Shown here: in pieces, positions 35,346 to 45,797 of the stretch
Numbering within the stretch: position 1 is the stretch's first letter
How the letters are laid out: each line of letters starts with the position of its first letter
Source: JAICTV01 sp035634055
Lineage (GTDB): Bacteria > Planctomycetota > Phycisphaerae > Tepidisphaerales > Tepidisphaeraceae
Direction: 5' to 3'
Assembly: GCA_035634055.1 (NCBI GenBank)
Contig: DASQDR010000055.1
Span: 10,890-74,889, forward strand
DNA: 64,000 nucleotides
The notes under the pieces: generated by a model
Databases searched by the model: none
Seen by the model: the letters and a program-made list of their open reading frames with translations, nothing else
What the model was told of the DNA's origin: nothing
Translations under genes and position numbers: made by a program

Positions 35346-36095
35346 TTAAGACCTCGACGCGATGGCGGCCGAGATCGGCTTGATCACCTTCGGGAGGATG
35401 TGCGCGTGGCACAGCTCCTCCGCCCGCTCGGCCATGGTGGCGAGCATCTTCTCCATCGGCTCCTTCGGGCGGTCGCCCCAGTAGCGGCGGAGGATCAGGT
35501 AGACGCTGATCACGTCGTCGGAATAGTCACCCGTACGCACCTGGTAGCTGTTGGTTCGCGTGACGACGTCGATCCTCGCCTGGAGCCGGCAATCGTCGCT
35601 CAGCGCGACCGTCACGGTCGGCTGGAAATCGACCGGCTTGGCCCCCTGCTCTTCGGTCAGGCAGCTCAGCGGCGACTCGGCCAGCAGGCTGTCGGCGATG
35701 ATCTCGTCGTGGTTCCCGCTGAAGCCCAGGTCGAAGCCGAACAGCACGTCGAGATAGTCGATCTCGACCGGCGAGATTCCCAGCAGGTGCGGCGCGTGTT
35801 CGAGCAGCATCGTGTGCAGCTTGAGCGACTCCGCCACCGTCGAAGGGTTCACGTGACCGGCGGAGATGCGCTTTTGCTCGATGCTGACCCAGCGGTAGCT
35901 CTCGCTGCCGCGGTCTTCCTCAAGATTGAGTTCCCCGTTGTCGTTCTTGCGGAAGCGCGTCATCGTCGGGAACTGCTTTTGCACGCGCTCGAAAAAGTGC
36001 AGCAGCGTTTCGCGCTGGTGCGGAAGGGTCAGTTGTGATCCCAGCCGCATGTTGACGTAGAAGTCCTCGCAGAACGCGCCAAATGGATTTGCCAT
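35346..36095 (-). CDS. Conserved hypothetical protein
   Basis: 249 residues, ATG 36095 with GGGAG 6 nt upstream. No signal or membrane segment. The sequence (MANPFGAFCEDFYVNMRLGS, LTLPHQRETLLHFFERVQKQ and FGFDLGFSGNHDEIIADSLL) has the even composition of a folded cytosolic protein. I do not recognise a named family. It has its own strong terminator and shares a 149-bp divergent promoter region with holA. Confidence 0.78.
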   Translation of the reverse strand: MANPFGAFCEDFYVNMRLGSQLTLPHQRETLLHFFERVQKQFPTMTRFRKNDNGELNLEEDRGSESYRWVSIEQKRISAGHVNPSTVAESLKLHTMLLEHAPHLLGISPVEIDYLDVLFGFDLGFSGNHDEIIADSLLAESPLSCLTEEQGAKPVDFQPTVTVALSDDCRLQARIDVVTRTNSYQVRTGDYSDDVISVYLILRRYWGDRPKEPMEKMLATMAERAEELCHAHILPKVIKPISAAIASRS

Positions 36096-36209
36096 ACGAT
36101 CTCCCGAATCCCCGAGGCCCGACCGATTGCCCGTATCTGTTATCGGTCATTCCGCCCACTCGAGTCTAGCGGAACGTAACTACAACGAAAGGTCCGGCCG
36201 GGCGGTTCG

Positions 36210-36237
36210 TTGACGGTTCCTTTTGCCCGCTTACAAC
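36210..36237 (+). promoter_or_regulatory. Predicted promoter of holA
   Basis: TTGACG (36210-36215), a 16-bp spacer and TACAAC (36232-36237). The predicted start of transcription falls at or next to the ATG at 36245, so if right the message is leaderless; the AAGGG before the ATG argues for an earlier start. Confidence 0.4.
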
Positions 36238-36244
36238 AAGGGTT

Positions 36245-37195
36245 ATGGTTAAGCCCGTCTATGCCCTGGTGGGGTCCGACGCCTTCCTGCAATTGCAGGA
36301 AATGGGCCGGATATTCGCGATCGTCGGCAAGGACGCGCAGCGCAGCGACTTCGACGGGGAGTCGGCGCAGCTCGCCGACGTGTTAGACGAATTACGAAGT
36401 TTCGCCATGTTCGGCGGCGGTGGAAAGCTGGTCGTAATCCGCAACGCCGACGCCTTCATCACCAGGTTTCGCTCGCAGCTCGAGGACTATCTGGCCGAGC
36501 CCTCAAGCGCCGGCGTGATGGTGCTTCGGCTCAACTCCCTGCCCAAGACGCAGCGCGTCTACAAGCTGATCGACAAGGTCGGGCAAATCGTCGACTGCGA
36601 GCCGCCGGGAGAGCCCAGCAAGTGGGCGATCGAGCACGCGAAGTCGGCGCACAAGGTGACGCTCGCGCCCGACGCGGCCCGGCTGCTGTCAGAGCTGATC
36701 GGCAACGACCTCGGTCGGCTCGACACCGAGATCGCCAAGCTCGCCCTCTTCGCCGACACCAGCGGCGGCGGAGGCGGAAAAATCACCGCCGACGTCGTCA
36801 CCGGAAACGTCGCCTTCACCCGCGAGCGCGAGATGTGGGACCTGACCAACGCGATGGCCGGCGGCAACACCACCGAGGCGCTGCGGCGCTGGCGGCAACT
36901 GGTGCAGTCCGACCCGTCGGCCGAGTTTCGCGCCGTCACCTGGCTGGGCATCTGGCTCGGCGAGGTGGGGCTGGTGGTTTCGAAGTCGCCGGCGGCCAAC
37001 AAGCTGCGCTGGAAGTACAAGGGCGACGCCTTCGACAAGTTCGTCGCCGGCGCCAACGCGTTGGGCAAGGATGGCTACGCCCGCGCGCTCGACCTGCTGA
37101 CGGAGATCGACAAGCAGAGCAAGTCCGGCGTCGGCGACGCCGCCGAGAACGTCGAACGCTTCATCCTCGCGCTGGCGCCCGCCAGCGCGCGGTGA
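36245..37195 (+). CDS. holA: DNA polymerase III subunit delta
   Basis: 316 residues, usual for HolA. Starts MVKPVYALVGSDAFLQLQEM in place of the family's typical GxDxYL/LL opening. A central AAA+-like part without Walker motifs carries NSLPKTQRVYKLIDKVGQIV (a typical D-x-R/K-x3-Y/L-x-K segment). LLSELIGNDLGRLDTEIAKL is the diagnostic G-x-D-L-x-x-L-x-x-E-I-x-K-L motif. The C-terminal helical collar follows. It opens and loads the beta clamp as part of the clamp-loader complex. Adjacent genes are not replication genes. Confidence 0.92.
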   Translation: MVKPVYALVGSDAFLQLQEMGRIFAIVGKDAQRSDFDGESAQLADVLDELRSFAMFGGGGKLVVIRNADAFITRFRSQLEDYLAEPSSAGVMVLRLNSLPKTQRVYKLIDKVGQIVDCEPPGEPSKWAIEHAKSAHKVTLAPDAARLLSELIGNDLGRLDTEIAKLALFADTSGGGGGKITADVVTGNVAFTREREMWDLTNAMAGGNTTEALRRWRQLVQSDPSAEFRAVTWLGIWLGEVGLVVSKSPAANKLRWKYKGDAFDKFVAGANALGKDGYARALDLLTEIDKQSKSGVGDAAENVERFILALAPASAR

Positions 37196-37307
37196 GCAGG
37201 TCCCTCAGTTCCCGCGGAGTGGGAGGGCGGGCCGGGGCAGGAGTACGCCTTGCCCTGCTGAGGCTTTGCGACGAACATCCCGCGTCGATTTTCGTCATTC
37301 AAATAAC

Positions 37308-38270
37308 ATGAAGAAGAATACCCGCTCGATCGCCGCTTCATCGAGGCTCCCCCGACCGACCAGTGACGCCATCGTCACCGTCGGCCTCACGCAGATGGCG
37401 TGCGTGGAGGACTTCAATACCAACCTGAAGAACCAGCTCCGCCTGGCCGAGGAAGCGGCGAAGCAAGGGGCGAAGATCATCTGCACGCAGGAGCTGTTCG
37501 GCAGCCAGTACTTCTGCCAGGTGGAGGATCACCGCTTCTTCAAGCTGGCCGAAACGATCCCCGGCCCGAGCACCGACGCGTTCTGCAAGCTGGCGAAAAA
37601 GTACCGGGCGGTGATCGTCGCCTCGCTGTTCGAGCGGCGGACGCAGGGGCTCTACCACAACACTGCCGTCGTCATCGACGCCGACGGGTCGATCCTCGGC
37701 ATCTACCGCAAGATGCACATCCCCGACGACCCGCTCTACTACGAGAAGTTCTATTTCACGCCCGGCGACACGGGCTTTCGCACGTGGGACACGAAGCACG
37801 CCAAGATCGGCGTGCTGATTTGCTGGGACCAATGGTTCCCCGAGGGGGCACGGCTCACCGCGATCCAGGGCGCGCAGATCCTGTTCTACCCCACCGCCAT
37901 CGGCTGGCACCCCAGCGAGAAGGCGGAGTACGGGCAGGCCCAGCACGAATCGTGGGAGCTGATCCAGCGCAGCCACGCAGTGGCCAACGGCTGCTACGTC
38001 TGCGCGCCCAACCGCATCGGCGTCGAGCACATCCTCGGCACCGACGGCAGGCCGGTCAGCGAGGAAGGCATTCAGTTCTGGGGCCAGAGCTTCGTCGCCG
38101 CGCCGAACGGGCAGGTCGTCCAGCGCGCCAGCGTGGAGAAGGAAGAGGTGCTGATCGTCCCGTGCGACCTGGAGAAGGTCGAGTTCAGCCGCACGCACTG
38201 GCCGTTCCTGCGTGACCGGCGGATCGACGCGTACGGGGACCTCACCAAGCGGTTCGTGGACGCGGTGTGA
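37308..38270 (+). CDS. aguB: N-carbamoylputrescine amidase
   Basis: 320 residues. Nitrilase-fold triad E62 (CTQELFGSQYFC), K135 (YRKMHIPDDPLYYEKFYFTP) and C172 (LICWDQWFPE), with the YHNTAVVIDADGS and NGCYVCAPNRIG blocks typical of the carbamoylputrescine subgroup. It hydrolyses N-carbamoylputrescine to putrescine, CO2 and ammonia. ATG 37308 was chosen as the first ATG; no good ribosome site is seen. It is 27 bp before a small hypothetical gene and 303 bp before aguA, the preceding enzyme of the pathway. Confidence 0.95.
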   Translation: MKKNTRSIAASSRLPRPTSDAIVTVGLTQMACVEDFNTNLKNQLRLAEEAAKQGAKIICTQELFGSQYFCQVEDHRFFKLAETIPGPSTDAFCKLAKKYRAVIVASLFERRTQGLYHNTAVVIDADGSILGIYRKMHIPDDPLYYEKFYFTPGDTGFRTWDTKHAKIGVLICWDQWFPEGARLTAIQGAQILFYPTAIGWHPSEKAEYGQAQHESWELIQRSHAVANGCYVCAPNRIGVEHILGTDGRPVSEEGIQFWGQSFVAAPNGQVVQRASVEKEEVLIVPCDLEKVEFSRTHWPFLRDRRIDAYGDLTKRFVDAV

Positions 38271-38273
38271 CGG

Positions 38274-38279
38274 TATAAT
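38274..38279 (+). promoter_or_regulatory. TATAAT -10 element upstream of the small gene at 38298
   Basis: A perfect TATAAT 4 bp after the aguB stop; no clear -35 (TTCGTG at about the right distance). It would give a leader of about 12 nt containing the Shine-Dalgarno GGAGG. Confidence 0.4.
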
Positions 38280-38297
38280 CAATCTTGAGGAGGACGA

Positions 38298-38561
38298 TTG
38301 ACGACCGAAGCAGAAGTGATGGCCGAACTTGACAAGGAGCCCTTCCAGCCGTTCCGCCTCCACATGGTGAGCGGCAAGGTGTTCGACGTGCTTGCGCCGA
38401 ACGTCGCGCCTCCTCTGAAAAGATCGCTGCTCGTTTTGCGGAACCCGGTGCTTGGCACCAGACGGGCGGACGGCTACGACGTAATTTCGCACGCGAACAC
38501 CGAGCGCATCGAGGAGCTCGATCTTGGCCGCCCCGCGCCGAAGAAGCGGAAGCGCGCATAG
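38298..38561 (+). CDS. Small conserved hypothetical protein
   Basis: 87 residues. TTG start with a near-ideal AGGAGG 6 nt upstream. Core FQPFRLHMVSGKVFDVLAPN and LKRSLLVLRNPVL resembles small planctomycete proteins present in many copies per genome (PF-x-LH-x-x-x-G-x-x-FD pattern). Basic Pro/Lys/Arg tail. It lies between aguB and aguA, 12 bp before aguA, so aguA may be translated from the same message. Function unknown. Confidence 0.75.
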   Translation: MTTEAEVMAELDKEPFQPFRLHMVSGKVFDVLAPNVAPPLKRSLLVLRNPVLGTRRADGYDVISHANTERIEELDLGRPAPKKRKRA

Positions 38562-38573
38562 ACGGCACGCGCT

Positions 38574-39710
38574 ATGGCGAAGCTCAAGATCCTGGACAAC
38601 ACGCCCGCCCAGATGGGCTACACCTTCCCGCCCGAGTGGCACCCGCACGCCGGGACCTGGTTCTCATGGCCGCGGCCGGAGGGGATCTCGTTTCCCGGGA
38701 AGTACCACACGGTGCCGGAGAATCTGGCCCGGCTCATGTGCGAGATCGGCGCGCGCGAGCAGGTGCACGTCAACGTCCCCAACGAGAACTACGAGCACCT
38801 TGTCCGCCAGCAGCTCAAGGAGCACGGCTGCCCGACGACCAACGTCTTCTTCCACTTCATCAAGACCAACGAGAGCTGGTGCCGCGATCATGGTCCAGCG
38901 TTCGTGCTGAAGCGCGGGCGCGGGGCGAAACCGCAAGCGGCGGCGATCGTCGATTGGGGGTTCAACGCGTGGGGCGGAAAGTATCCGCCTTACGACGATG
39001 ACGACGCGGTGCCGACGCGCATTGCGGAGAAGCTGAAGCTGCCGGTGTTTTATCCGCGCAAGGGTGATGGCATGGCCGGCGGCGGAAGCGCCGGGGCTTC
39101 CGCCCCCGGCTATGACTGCGTCGTCATGGAAGGCGGCTCCGTCGAGTTCAACGGCGCGGGCACCGTGCTGACGACCACCGATTGCCTGCTCAACAAGAAC
39201 CGCAACCCGGGCCTCTCCAAGCCGCAGATCGAGCAGTACCTCAAGGACTACTACGGGCAATCGCACGTCATCTGGCTGACCGGCGGGATCGAGGGGGACG
39301 ACACCGACGGGCACATCGACGACCTCGCCCGCTTCATCAGCCCGACCAAGGTCGTCATCGGTATCGAGGACGACCCGAAGGACGACAATTACCGCCCCCT
39401 TCGCTCCGCCCGCAAGCAGCTCGACAAGCTGCGCGACCAGGACGGCCGGGCGCTGGAGATCGTCGAGATCCCGATGCCGCGCCCGGTCACGCACGACGGT
39501 CAGCGGCTGCCGGCGACGTACGTCAACTTCTACTTCGTCAACGGCGCGCTGCTCGTGCCGACGTACCGCGACCGCAAGAACGACCGCCGGGCGACCCAGA
39601 TCCTCCAGTCGCACCTGCCGAAGCACAAGGTGATCGGCATTGACTGCACGGAGCTGATCTGGGGCCTGGGGGCGATCCACTGCCTTACCCAGCAGCAGCC
39701 GAAGTGGTAG
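38574..39710 (+). CDS. aguA: Agmatine deiminase
   Basis: 378 residues. Guanidine-modifying fold: WCRDHGPAFV (103-111), VVMEGGSVEFNGAGTVLTTT with E187, GDDTDGHIDDLARF with H247, and catalytic C370 in GAIHCLTQQQP. It converts agmatine to N-carbamoylputrescine, the substrate of AguB. An unusual Gly/Ala/Ser-rich insertion (about 164-181) between PVFYPRK and CVVMEGG coincides with a palindromic DNA element (39081-39112). ATG 38574 lies 12 bp after the small gene. Its 3' end overlaps the convergent gene at 39685 by 26 bp. Confidence 0.96.
   Translation: MAKLKILDNTPAQMGYTFPPEWHPHAGTWFSWPRPEGISFPGKYHTVPENLARLMCEIGAREQVHVNVPNENYEHLVRQQLKEHGCPTTNVFFHFIKTNESWCRDHGPAFVLKRGRGAKPQAAAIVDWGFNAWGGKYPPYDDDDAVPTRIAEKLKLPVFYPRKGDGMAGGGSAGASAPGYDCVVMEGGSVEFNGAGTVLTTTDCLLNKNRNPGLSKPQIEQYLKDYYGQSHVIWLTGGIEGDDTDGHIDDLARFISPTKVVIGIEDDPKDDNYRPLRSARKQLDKLRDQDGRALEIVEIPMPRPVTHDGQRLPATYVNFYFVNGALLVPTYRDRKNDRRATQILQSHLPKHKVIGIDCTELIWGLGAIHCLTQQQPKW
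39081..39112. repeat. Palindromic element inserted in frame in aguA
   Basis: GGCGGAAGC-GCCGGG-GCTTCCGCC is a perfect 9-bp inverted repeat (39081-39104). The block 39089-39112 shares 21 of 24 bases with 35209-35232 in intergenic DNA. It encodes the extra Gly/Ala/Ser-rich loop of agmatine deiminase. Confidence 0.55.
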
Positions 39711-42606
39711 GCCGGGTCGCCGGGACGGCGGCGAGCGCGTCGCGCACGTCCCACCACAGCGCGTCGTACTCGCGCCACGCATCTTCCTGCACCGACCGCG
39801 GGTACCAGCCGGACGTGCCCCAGGGTTTGGTCTCCTGTTGCATGCTGCTGGACAGGTCCGACAGGTCGGGCCGTTGGTTGGCGAGGCGCTGAAGCTCCTT
39901 CATGGCGGCGGCGGCATCGCCGCGCTTCAGCAGCGCCCGGGCGACGCGCAGCTCTGCGCGCAGGGCGTCGGCGATCGTCTCGGCCTGCTCTCGGTCGAGC
40001 AGGTCCGGGGTCGCGGGCGCGGCGGCGCGGACCGCGGCCGCCACCTTGCGCGCGTCGTCGAGGCGGCCCAGCTCCGCGAGGCACTGCGCCTCGGAGATGC
40101 GGAGCCGGCGCTTGACGCCCTCGAGCAGGCCCGGGTTGAACCCGTTGGTGTAGTGCTCGGGCCACTGCTCGCGCGGCGCGGCGGCGACCTTGCGGTACGC
40201 GTCCAGCGCCTCGGCGAACCGGCCGGCGTCGCGCTGCGCGTCCGCCTCCTTGATCCACTGGTCCGCGGACGGTTCCGCCGCGGGTCGCGTCGCGGCCGGC
40301 CGCGGTCCAGGCCCCCCGTACCATCGAGCCTTTTCGCCCATCTCCTTCGTCCACCAGGCCTGCATCTGCTCGATGGTCGGCTGCGGGATGTCGATCGTTC
40401 GCTCCCACTTCAGCAGGAAATCGTTCCGCACCGGCTTTTGATTGTAATTGTCCGCCAACAGCGTCGCGGTAGAGCGAAGCTTCACCTGCTTCGTGGGCTC
40501 GCCCTCGCCCCACCAGCGGTAGACCATGCACAGCCGCCCGCTGTCCCGGTCGACGAGCTCGGCCTGCGGGTGCCACCGATGGCCGTCAACGTGCGGCTGC
40601 CAGAACCATCCGAAGGGCGTCGAGCCACTTGAGCCGGTCGACTGCCAGCCGGCGGGCGGCTTCGGCACGGCGTACTCCACGAACAGCATTCCGTCCTTGC
40701 TGGCCAGCGTCCGGACGATCCTCGGGCCCTCCTTGTAAGTCTCCCGCCATTCCAGCAGCCGCGTTGCCGGGATCAGCGGGTTGTGCTCGTCGCGCGTCAA
40801 CGAGTTGAGCCCCATCCGGGCCCGCGGGTCCTTGCTCGCTCGCACGTCGGCGATGATCTTCCCAGCGGCCGCGGCGTTGCGGCGCAGCTCGTCCTCGCGA
40901 CCCTGCGCGGCCAGGTAGAGCAGGTACTGCGATGCCTCCACGTTGTACCGGTCGAGCAGCGCGGCGTCGCTGAAGATCCGGTCGCGCAGGCTCTCATCGA
41001 ACAACGACCACGCCGCCGGCTCGCGGCCGTGCTCGCGGAGGAGCTTGAACTTCCAAACCACGGTCGCCGCATCGTCCGGCGTGGCCGCCAGCACGCGCTC
41101 AATCTCCGCGAGCTGCTCCGCCAGCGTCCCCTCGCGCTGGAGGTACGAGGCGTACCACGTGCGCTTCTGCGCGGCGAGGTTGATCTTCCAATCGTCCTTC
41201 TCGCCCTTGACGCTCGGGTCCGGGACGCTGAGCGCCTCGGTGGCGAGCACCCTCTGCTGGCCGTACTCGGCCTCGATTGTGTACGTCATGCTGAGCGTGC
41301 GCGGGCCGTTCCCGGTCACCTTCGCGGGCGGCAGGGGCATGAAGTACCAGCGCTGGTCTCCTTCGTCGCCGACGCCGGAACCACCGCCGCAGGGGATGTA
41401 GCGGTTGCCCCAGTTGTCGGTGACGCGACGGTAGCCCTGCTCGTGCGGCGGGTGGCCGGCGGGCGTCACGTTGGACGGGTTATCGGTGACGACCAGCACG
41501 TCGCCGGCCTCGTTCGACAGCACCCGGCGGACCTTCGGGGCGCGGTAGCCCCCCTGCACTTCGTGGATCTGGTCCGCCCCGCGCGGGCGGGCGCCGGCGA
41601 CAGGCCTGGAGCCAATGCTGTACGCGCGGTACGGGTCGCTGCTGCTCACCTTCGCCGCCTGCTTCTCAAACTCCGCCGGGTCGAAGAAGGCGTCGGGCTG
41701 CGGGTCGGAATAGTCGAAGCTCACCAGCGTGAACTCGTCGCTGCCCGGGTAGTACAGGTGCATCTTCAGCGGCAGCTTGCTCTCGCGCAGCACCCAGATG
41801 CGCGCCCACTTCCGGCTGGCGTTCTGGGCGTAGTCGAAGACGTCGATCCCCCGCGCGGCGGCGACGCCGTCGGACTTCACCGGCTCGCCCGCCGGGACCT
41901 TATCTTCGAAGACCGTGGCCAGGATGGCGTCGAGCGCCCCCATCTTCTCGTGGGCGGCGACGAACTCCTTCGGCAGCATGTCGGGAATGCGGTCGCCCTT
42001 GCCGAGGAACGCGCGCTTCTCGGCGCTCCAGGTTTGCCGCTTGCCGTCGGTGAGGAACGCGACGTGCCCCATCCCCTGCGCCCGCCACTGTCCGGGCTGG
42101 CGGTGGAAGAGGTCGACCCGGAACATCTTGAGCTTCTCGTCGGCCCGTCGGGGGTCGTCGGAGAAGATGATCAGGTGGAACTGCCCGACGCGCTGCATCG
42201 CCTGCACGACGTCCGCCCATGCGACGCCGGCCGCGTTGCGGTCGTGGCGCTCGAACAGGCTGCCGGGCAGCAGCAGCACCGCCGCCAGCACCGCCGCCGC
42301 CGCCAGCGGGAGCGCGACGCGGAACCAGCGCGACGCGCGCGGCTTCCGCCCCGCCGTCGCCGCGGCCACTGCCGTCGCTGCGGCCGCTGCCGTCGCTGCG
42401 GTCAGGGCCGCTGCCGGCGCCATTTCCGCTTCCAGCCGACGACGCAGAACCGCGTTGAACTCCGGCGACGGCGCGGCCGCTTCCGGTTCGCCCTCGCGGA
42501 TGGCTCCAATCACCCGCGACCACTCCTCGCGCGGCGTGGCCGCGTCCTCGGCAGCCAGCAGGTCGAGCAGTTCTCGGTCATCACGCTCGTGAAGGCGGGT
42601 GCTCAT
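39685..42606 (-). CDS. Large anti-sigma-factor-like membrane protein with repeat-rich C-terminus
   Basis: 973 residues. A cytoplasmic N-terminus (about 1-93; RELLDLLAAEDAATPREEW) is followed by one membrane helix (about 95-115) and a large external part. The external part includes a LolA/RseB-like beta region (about 130-330) and an alpha-helical region with TPR-like repeats (about 770-930). The gene overlaps the ECF sigma gene by 4 nt (ATGA), the standard layout of a sigma/anti-sigma pair. The N-terminus lacks the usual zinc-finger cysteines, so anti-sigma function is inferred from position and topology. The 3' end overlaps aguA convergently by 26 bp. Confidence 0.75.
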   Translation of the reverse strand: MSTRLHERDDRELLDLLAAEDAATPREEWSRVIGAIREGEPEAAAPSPEFNAVLRRRLEAEMAPAAALTAATAAAAATAVAAATAGRKPRASRWFRVALPLAAAAVLAAVLLLPGSLFERHDRNAAGVAWADVVQAMQRVGQFHLIIFSDDPRRADEKLKMFRVDLFHRQPGQWRAQGMGHVAFLTDGKRQTWSAEKRAFLGKGDRIPDMLPKEFVAAHEKMGALDAILATVFEDKVPAGEPVKSDGVAAARGIDVFDYAQNASRKWARIWVLRESKLPLKMHLYYPGSDEFTLVSFDYSDPQPDAFFDPAEFEKQAAKVSSSDPYRAYSIGSRPVAGARPRGADQIHEVQGGYRAPKVRRVLSNEAGDVLVVTDNPSNVTPAGHPPHEQGYRRVTDNWGNRYIPCGGGSGVGDEGDQRWYFMPLPPAKVTGNGPRTLSMTYTIEAEYGQQRVLATEALSVPDPSVKGEKDDWKINLAAQKRTWYASYLQREGTLAEQLAEIERVLAATPDDAATVVWKFKLLREHGREPAAWSLFDESLRDRIFSDAALLDRYNVEASQYLLYLAAQGREDELRRNAAAAGKIIADVRASKDPRARMGLNSLTRDEHNPLIPATRLLEWRETYKEGPRIVRTLASKDGMLFVEYAVPKPPAGWQSTGSSGSTPFGWFWQPHVDGHRWHPQAELVDRDSGRLCMVYRWWGEGEPTKQVKLRSTATLLADNYNQKPVRNDFLLKWERTIDIPQPTIEQMQAWWTKEMGEKARWYGGPGPRPAATRPAAEPSADQWIKEADAQRDAGRFAEALDAYRKVAAAPREQWPEHYTNGFNPGLLEGVKRRLRISEAQCLAELGRLDDARKVAAAVRAAAPATPDLLDREQAETIADALRAELRVARALLKRGDAAAAMKELQRLANQRPDLSDLSSSMQQETKPWGTSGWYPRSVQEDAWREYDALWWDVRDALAAVPATRPTTSAAAG

Positions 42607-43298
42607 GACTGGGTCCTCCCCTGTTCGTCGGTCAGCGATTGCCTCAGCTTACGCAGGGCGTAGACGAGGCGGGACTTCACCGTCGGCACGGGGCAGCCGA
42701 GCAGCTCGGCGATGTCGCCGAAGCTCAGGCCGTCCAGCACCTTCAGCTCGACCACCTGCCGCTGCGCGTCGGGCAACAGGGACAGCAGGCTCTCTACGCG
42801 GTGGTCCCCCGCGCGGCGCTCGGCGGCGGCGCGCGGATCGGGCTCGCGGTTGGACAGTGCATCGGGCGCGTCCGGCCGGCCCCCCCGCCGGCCGATCGCC
42901 CTCAGGTGGTCGGTCACGCAGTTCTTGGCGATGGTGAACAGCCAGGTAACCACCCGCGCCCGCCCGCTGTACCCGCCCGCCCGCGCGGCGCGGAACAGCC
43001 GCAGGAACGACTCCTGTGCCAGGTCCTCCGCCACGTGCGGGTCGCGCACCCGGCGGAGGATGTGACGCACCAAGCGGTGCTTGTGGCGGTCGACCAGCGC
43101 GTCAAAGGCGGCCGGGTCACCCTCGACCAGCCGCCGCAGCGCCGCCGCGTCCTCCGCCGCCGCCTCGGCTCCAGCGTCATCTGTCTCGCACGTTGGCGGC
43201 GGCGTCGCGGCGGACGGTTCGGCGAGATCCGGTGGCGGTGGCGGCGAAGGTCTCATAGGCGTCTCTGCGGCAGCCACCCTCGTCGGCGATTCGTCCAT
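42603..43298 (-). CDS. RNA polymerase sigma factor, ECF family
   Basis: 231 residues from ATG 43298, which has GGGAGGAG 6 nt upstream (an ATG at 43313 is less well placed). A Pro/Ala-rich N-terminal extension (about 60 residues) precedes region 2 (AFDALVDRHKHRLVRHILRR, then DLAQESFLRLFRA and VVTWLFTIAKNCVTDHLRA) and region 4 (LLPDAQRQVVELKVLDGLSF, with GCPVPTVKSRLVYALRKLR). It redirects RNA polymerase, probably in response to an envelope signal transmitted by the overlapping downstream membrane protein. Transcribed away from speA. Confidence 0.95.
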   Translation of the reverse strand: MDESPTRVAAAETPMRPSPPPPPDLAEPSAATPPPTCETDDAGAEAAAEDAAALRRLVEGDPAAFDALVDRHKHRLVRHILRRVRDPHVAEDLAQESFLRLFRAARAGGYSGRARVVTWLFTIAKNCVTDHLRAIGRRGGRPDAPDALSNREPDPRAAAERRAGDHRVESLLSLLPDAQRQVVELKVLDGLSFGDIAELLGCPVPTVKSRLVYALRKLRQSLTDEQGRTQS

Positions 43299-43320
43299 GG
43301 CCGCTCCTCCCATCAACCCC

Positions 43321-43326
43321 GTTATA
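43321..43326 (-). promoter_or_regulatory. Candidate -10 (TATAAC) of the sigma factor gene
   Basis: TATAAC on the minus strand, 23 nt before the ATG, with the Shine-Dalgarno between. No consensus -35 is seen, as may be expected if the sigma factor transcribes its own gene. Confidence 0.35.
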
Positions 43327-43424
43327 CGAGCGAGCCGCGCGATCGGACTTACGCCCCGCCGACAGCCCCTTGACCCGCCCCGCGCCGGCCCGCGCCGCGA
43401 CACGGCGTGAAAATTGCTCGTATC

Positions 43425-43453
43425 TTTATTGACTTCGCAGCGATTCCTATAGG
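43425..43453 (+). promoter_or_regulatory. Weak candidate promoter of speA
   Basis: TTTATT (43425-43430), a 17-bp spacer and TATAGG (43448-43453) in an AT-richer patch 70 bp before the speA start. Both boxes are poor matches. Confidence 0.3.
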
Positions 43454-43523
43454 ATTGGCGCGGCAGGCGTCGATCAGGCTCTGTCAGAGCGCGTTTTTCC
43501 CCCGCGGAGGTAAGAGAACCAAG

Positions 43524-45548
<2,025 letters not shown>

Positions 45549-45797
45549 CCGTGCTGCTCGATCGCGCCGCCCTTGCCCGCACGGCGCGCCATACGCCTCC
45601 GGCTTTGCGGGGGGCAATCGATGGCGACGCAGCTTGCCCGAGCTGCCGCGCACACGAGTCCGAGGCGCAACCGCCTCCGCCCCGGTTGTCCGCCGCTTGC
45701 CTCACGTCGCCGCGATGAAAATCCCTTTGCCCCCGCGGCGTCATTCACCGGAGCAGATCGGCTTCGGGGGGTGACGCTCCAAGGGAAGGGCTTTGCG

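Noticed and set aside
45549..45797. Possible riboswitch (small GC-rich dyads before the RTX gene)
   Set aside because: Dyads are present but no conserved riboswitch core is recognisable; not called as a feature.
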